Under the pieces are notes generated by a model. That model was not told the origin of the DNA, did not search any database, and worked only from the letters and a program-made list of their open reading frames with translations. Below, piece after piece: positions 59,108 to 64,000 of a stretch of 64,000 nt of DNA. Both the position numbers and the translations under genes were made by a program. Origin of the DNA: Adineta steineri (taxonomy: Eukaryota > Rotifera > Eurotatoria > Adinetida > Adinetidae). Position 1 is the first letter of the stretch, and every line of letters begins with the position of its first letter. The stretch lies in NCBI GenBank assembly GCA_905250115.1, contig CAJNOI010000018.1, forward strand, positions 434,001 to 498,000. The letters are read 5' to 3'.

Positions 59108-61580
59108 TGTTTATCAATTAAACGATACTCTTGATTACAAAAGAATAGTCTTTGCACCAAAAAATATTATTTAGCTTATATTCAATTCACTACAACAATA
59201 TGATTCATTTGCTTTCGATTCATTGGTTATATTACTTATAACGTCAGATGTCAGTATTACACAAAACTTGTACATATATATTCTATATATATCTCGATCA
59301 TTGCAAGTACTAACTTTTTCAATTAGAAAAGCATTTTTATCATCATATGTCATATTCAGTCATTATTGTTCTATAAAAATCCAGCCAGTACTTGAAAATG
59401 TACTCACATTAGTTTTCACGCTAGACGTACATGTTAAAGAATCCTATCTAAAAGTAGATCTGTCTGGCCTGTATAATTATAACTCGAGAAAACTAGCACA
59501 ACGAATCCAATTAAAAATAATCATATTTTGTAAACCTTGAAAAGTGCACGTTAGAAATTCAAGTTATGATATTCTTACTAGTCATTTCTTTTATTATAAA
59601 ATATTAGATTTAACAAATTGAATATTGTATAGAAAATGTCTGGAAATCAATTCCTGATCATTGTTATTTGTCTTCAGATCGATTTGTGGCACACAGATAA
59701 ACACGGATTTAATAAAATTCAACCGTCTTCAAATTATGTGCCATTGACCGAACCTGAACCGTTTTTCTATTGTTAGATAAAATGATATTCAATATAAGTT
59801 TTCAAAAAAAACAAATTCAAATATCGTCGTTAATTCATCTCTCGATGCATGACACAGTCATACACGGCAAACATTTTATCGTAGCCGTGAATTGAAGTGC
59901 CATAAGTCAAAGAGACAAATATAGTAATGAAAATAAACCTACCTTTACGGAATAATACATGTGAGCATGTTCAAATTTTATATAATTTGAATACTGATTC
60001 ATAATTTAAAATCATCTGTATTTATACTCTAAATCGGTTACAATGCTAAATTTAAATAGCCAATCTGAAGAGAGAAAGAGAGAAAAAGAAATATCGTCAT
60101 AATTCTCTCTCTCTCTATCTTTCTGTATGTTACATCTTTTCTTTAAGAGAAAAATAATCATTTCACACTTTTTCAATTGGTAACAAGAAAGAAGAATAAC
60201 CAATTGGTCAAGGATGACGAATGAATTAATTGGTCATAATATAGACAGAACTGCATGACGCAATAAACAGCTTGTACCAATTTTCATCGAAACAAATTGG
60301 CAACCAAAACAAATTCACTTGTCACATGTCTGAAAACTGGTTAAAGATAGTTCTGATGATCATTTCACGCAATAACACCAGACTATTCTATAATATCACA
60401 TATTTTCAAATGGGGAAAAATTTCGGTTATTCTTATTTTTTAATCTTTTGAAATAACTTCGATAAGATGTATTAAGATTTTCAGTGAAGTCAGTGTTGAT
60501 ATTCTAATTCAAATCTTATGTACAAGATAAAAATCTAATCTTTATCACATTTATTTGAGTAGAAAAGATCTATCGATTCGTGAAACTTCCATCACACATA
60601 TTCAATTGATCGAACGCACAACATAACTATTCTCATGTTCAATGACATAAACTAATTGTATTATTTAGATAAGCAATTTAGTCTAACCTGCTGTTTTCCG
60701 ATAATTCAATTACTTAAAGCCCATTGAACACGGCTATGTATACACATATATCATCACACTTAACAATTGAATGATAATATTCTTTTAGAAAACATAAAAT
60801 GATGCGGTGGGAAAGGAAAAAATAGATATCGTATATAACATATCATCACCTATTCGCATATACTTGATAGTCACATAAAATAAATTATTTTTCATTTCTT
60901 AAAATATATAGAAATATATCATCAAGAGTCAAAAGATCAAAAAACATAAACAAAATTGAGATATTGATCATTGATTGTACTTCTGAAAAACAGAAGATTT
61001 TTATTAATAAGAATTTTCAAGATGTTTCTTTACAAGCTGTTGTTCAATTTATGAAACATGTGTGATCAATTAGAAGCATCATCGGTATATCTGAACAGTG
61101 ACAACGAACGAACGAACTAGTCATCTAACACAAACTAACATCATTCTATTTTTCGAACAAGCTGTTACTCTTAGACAATTGTTATCGGCATAGTTGTTGA
61201 CAAACAGACGACAACCGTTGTGAATCTTCTTTTTCAATTTAGAAAAATTACTAACGGCTTCACTTTGTAACACCTACAGTTTGTATCTTTTTCTTTATCC
61301 AATCTATATTTATTGGATTGAAAGGTGTGTATTCGGATACTCTCAGATAATCGATCAAGATAAAACAATTTTTTACTAATAAGATTTTCAACTAAACTTG
61401 ACACGAAATTTACTCATATGATTCATTCAATAGATAACTATAAATCGTAAGTCTTGAGGTATACGAAAGATGCGGAATGTTCGAAATTAGTTTTATTTAA
61501 AAGCTTGCATGGCTGGTTTATTGTTGTAAAAACATAACATCACAGAGAGAACATATTTAGAGCAAAACAAAAAAAAGTAT
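59108..61580. other. Long gene-free region
   Basis: About 2.5 kb between MTO1 and the end of EEFSEC. Scattered open frames lack conserved features, and no tRNA, rRNA or repeat family member was recognised. There is a GA/CT-rich stretch around 60068-60122 with two opposing arms (AGAGAGAAAGAGAG and CTCTCTCTCTCT) that could fold weakly. The left edge holds the MTO1 promoter. Confidence 0.5.
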
Positions 61581-63594
61581 TTATTGTGCTATAATTGTTT
61601 TTTCTTGAAATAAATATTTTTTAAATTTTAATACAATTCGAATACGTTGTTGTGGTTCAGTTGATTCTTCATTTGTTTCGTTGCTTGCTGTTTTTTGTTT
61701 TCGGCCTTTTGTAGTACTTAATAATTGTTTTGTTTCATTGGATAGACCATCTATATGTAAATATTATTTTTTTAGATAAGAGATTAAATAATGTATGTCT
61801 TACTCATAAATCGAACTTTAAATTTTCCACTTTGTCCAAATGGTGATTCAATAAAACCTTGTTCACCAGTTGGATTTAATTCAACTTTAAAATTAACAAA
61901 TAAATTTAGATTTGTTTCTTTTTGAAATAAATCTTTTCCAATTATTGTTTGATCATCAACTAATCGATCGATAAAACCAATTTTTTCTTTTCGTTTATAA
62001 ATACGAAGTTTAGTTGGTAAATCTTTATTTAAATAATCACTATCAGTAAAACCATTAAGTACATGACCATAAAAAGCAAGACGACATGTATTTGTATGAA
62101 TATCTGTATCTAAACGTGAACCAATTAAAATCGATCCTAATTGACACGGTATTGTTGATTCCAGTTCAACTAATGCCTTAATATAGCGAAAATATAATTT
62201 AAAATAAAACAAAAATTTGATAATATACAAATATTTGTTGGTTTTCCGTAGAATCTTCTGTTGGATATTGATCAATAGCTTCATATTCTTTATCGAAATG
62301 AAATTGATTCGTGTTAGTTGTATCAACTGAATGATTAGCAAATAATAGAATTTTTCCCATAACAGTTGAATGACCACAAGTTATATGAAATTTAGTACGA
62401 TTTTCAATGTCATGTTTAAAATATTTGACTTTATTTATTTGAATAATTAATCCATGAAAAACTTTTATTATACCCGGTGTTGCTAAAATAGATAAATTTA
62501 AATAGAAGAAATTTTGAAGAAGACAAAAATTTCTTACAGATTAATCCTCGTTCAAGTTGATCAGGATCAAATTGAGTTACACATAAACCAATACGATCAC
62601 CTTGCATAGCTTTATCAACTGGTTTACGAAACATTTGCATGGATTTAACTTTACGAATTTCTTTCAGTACTGCTATTTCAATTGACTACAAAGAAGAAAA
62701 AATAAGTTTTTTCTTCGATTAAGAAATAGAATGAATTTACATCATTGATTTTAACTGAACCAGATAAAACAGTGCCAGTCATAATTGTTCCTTGACCACG
62801 AATTGAAAAACAATGATCAACAGAAAATATAAATGGACCATCAGGTGATCGTCGTGGAATATAAACATGTGATTGAAGTGTTGATATAAGTTCATTTAAA
62901 TTCAAGGATGATAATGCTGAACAAGATACAATAGGTACTTGTGGGAATTTTGTTGATTCAAATGTTTTACGTAATCGTTTTGTCATCTAATCAACTAAGA
63001 CAAATGAGTTGTACGATACAGAATGAATAGAATATTCTCTTTTGTTTATGTGTATACCTTATCTATTGTTGACTGTCGTTGAGATTCTTCAACAAGATCG
63101 ATTTTATTTAATACAACTAACATTATATCACAGGTTATTTCACCAATTATTAAACATTCAGCTGTTTGCGTCTGCATACCTTTTGTTATGTCAACTACTA
63201 ATAACATTAAGTCAATTATTTGAGCACCTAAACATCAATGAATTAGATTTATCTTTTTTAAGATAAATAATCTACCTCCAATAATTGTTCGTATCAATGA
63301 TGCATGTCCTGGACAATCGACTAATGTTATTTGTAATTGTTTATAATTACTATTGCTCAAATGTTCGGGTATATCCATTGTAAATGATGAAAATCCAAGA
63401 TCAAGTGTTATTCCACGTTCTTGACTTTGAGGATTTTTATCAAAAGCATTTGTACTAAAAATATATATTGATTAACATATCAATCTCATATGGTGAATTA
63501 TCTACCTAGCAATAGTACTCAAAGCTTTAGCAAGACTTGTCTTTCCAGAATCGACATGTCCAAGTATACCAACATTAAAATTAAGTATAGACAT
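61581..63594 (-). CDS. EEFSEC: Selenocysteine-specific elongation factor
   Basis: GTPase that delivers selenocysteyl-tRNA to UGA codons at the ribosome (SelB family). About seven exons. G1 in VGILGHVDSGKTSLAKAL, the switch I block SQERGITLDLGF, G3 in LVDCPGHASLIRTIIGGAQI, and G4 in LVVLNKIDLV are all present. The domain 2 block is GPFIFSVDHCFSIRGQGTIM, then GTVLSGSVKIND. The SelB-type C-terminal part has KALVELESTIPC and CRLAFYGHVL and ends basic (RIRIVLKFKKYLFQEKT). Its presence implies the organism makes selenoproteins. The start ATG (63592-63594) directly follows a TTTTCTTCAG acceptor on the reverse strand, 154 nt after the stop of the upstream RS-protein gene, as for an internal trans-spliced operon gene. 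Confidence 0.95.
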
Positions 63595-63665
63595 CTGAAG
63601 AAAAAATAATCAATTCATGATCGTTCTGTAATGAATAATGTTTTGTATTTACATACAAAGAAAAA

Positions 63666-63690
63666 CAACAACAACAATAATAATAATAAT
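63666..63690. repeat. (AAC)n/(AAT)n compound microsatellite
   Basis: Several ACA units followed by several ATA units in the short spacer between the RS-protein stop and EEFSEC. Confidence 0.75.
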
Positions 63691-63748
63691 AGAACTACTC
63701 GTTTTTTTTTCTTGAATACATTGAAAAAGTTTATATATATGTATATAT

Positions 63749-64000
63749 TTATGAACGATCACGTTTATCATTACGATAACGACTATCAGGTGGTGGTGTT
63801 CGTGATTTTGATCGATAATGATCTCGTCGTCGACGATCGTCACGTTCAGAACTACGACGATGATGATGTTTATGTGATTTATAACGTTCAGAACTGCTAT
63901 CTCGATGATGATGATGATGGCGTCGACGATCAGGTGAACGTGATCGAGAACGAGAACGAGAACGATCATCACGTGATGATCTACTGAAATAAAAAGAAAA
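63749..64000 (-). CDS. C-terminal RS domain of a splicing-type protein (partial)
   Basis: The last exon (63749-63983) of a gene that continues beyond the window; 63984-64000 is intron (acceptor TTTCAG). It encodes about 77 residues rich in Arg-Ser dipeptides (RSRSRSRSRSPDRRRHHHHH) with a His run and a KSRTPPPDSRY segment, then the stop. RS domains of this kind occur in SR splicing factors and related RNA-binding proteins. The RNA-recognition part is not in the window, so the family member cannot be named. Same strand as, and just upstream of, EEFSEC. Confidence 0.7.
   Translation of the reverse strand, partial: FSFYFSRSSRDDRSRSRSRSRSPDRRRHHHHHRDSSSERYKSHKHHHRRSSERDDRRRRDHYRSKSRTPPPDSRYRNDKRDRS

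Noticed and set aside
59223-59540. 105-codon open frame upstream of MTO1
   Set aside because: AT-driven composition, no conserved motif, no splice or signal features; treated as noise.
60068-60122. Possible hairpin or RNA gene in the GA/CT-rich segment
   Set aside because: Low-complexity opposing purine and pyrimidine tracts pair imperfectly. No tRNA or snRNA features.

Overview
This window is nuclear DNA from an animal, most likely a bdelloid rotifer. It is AT-rich. Most genes are cut by many introns of about 50-60 nt. The genes are clearly metazoan: synaptobrevin, MED28, HOOK, a Hippo kinase, axonemal dynein, VPS26C, MTO1 and EEFSEC. Three features point to bdelloids, from what I know of the group: ADP-ribosyltransferases fused to kinesin-light-chain-type TPRs, G-rich repeats resembling the TGTGGG telomere unit, and splice acceptors placed directly before start codons, as expected for spliced-leader trans-splicing. 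The species cannot be named from sequence alone.

Layout. 0-2.5 kb: two tandem synaptobrevin genes (minus), each with its start codon apparently split by an intron. 2.8-10.9 kb: four plus-strand genes packed head to tail (MED28, HOOK, UQCC1, MST/Hippo-type kinase), probably one trans-spliced transcription unit. 11-27 kb: one axonemal dynein heavy chain (minus). 27.4-29.3 kb: VPS26C (plus), with a possible small secreted-protein gene nested in its largest intron. 29.5-31.9 kb: a type II membrane protein with two LamG/ConA-like domains.

32.8-46.3 kb is an accessory island. It holds a piggyBac-like non-autonomous element, a divergent pair of ankyrin-ADP-ribosyltransferase genes (one apparently missing its catalytic Arg), a decayed MULE transposon with 9-bp target duplications, several G-rich foldback repeats, two single-exon genes of unknown family, and a long ART-TPR gene with an in-frame stop and a mis-joined assembly gap.

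47.7-64 kb returns to intron-rich genes: a small secreted Cys-rich protein, a DHHC palmitoyltransferase that appears to be spliced in frame onto a tandem tyrosine-phosphatase-like region, a bacterial-type serine beta-lactamase-like hydrolase, a TA-flanked DNA transposon with 25-bp perfect inverted ends, MTO1, EEFSEC and the end of an RS-domain protein.

The candidate new system is the DHHC-PTP fusion at 48.3-52.5 kb. An intact palmitoyltransferase provides a membrane anchor. Its first phosphatase-like domain has HS-x5-R in place of HC-x5-R, the same change used in the laboratory to make substrate-trapping phosphatases. Its second domain has a shortened active-site loop. Exon boundaries here were read by eye from splice consensus and protein-family conservation. 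No alignment, RNA or database search was available.
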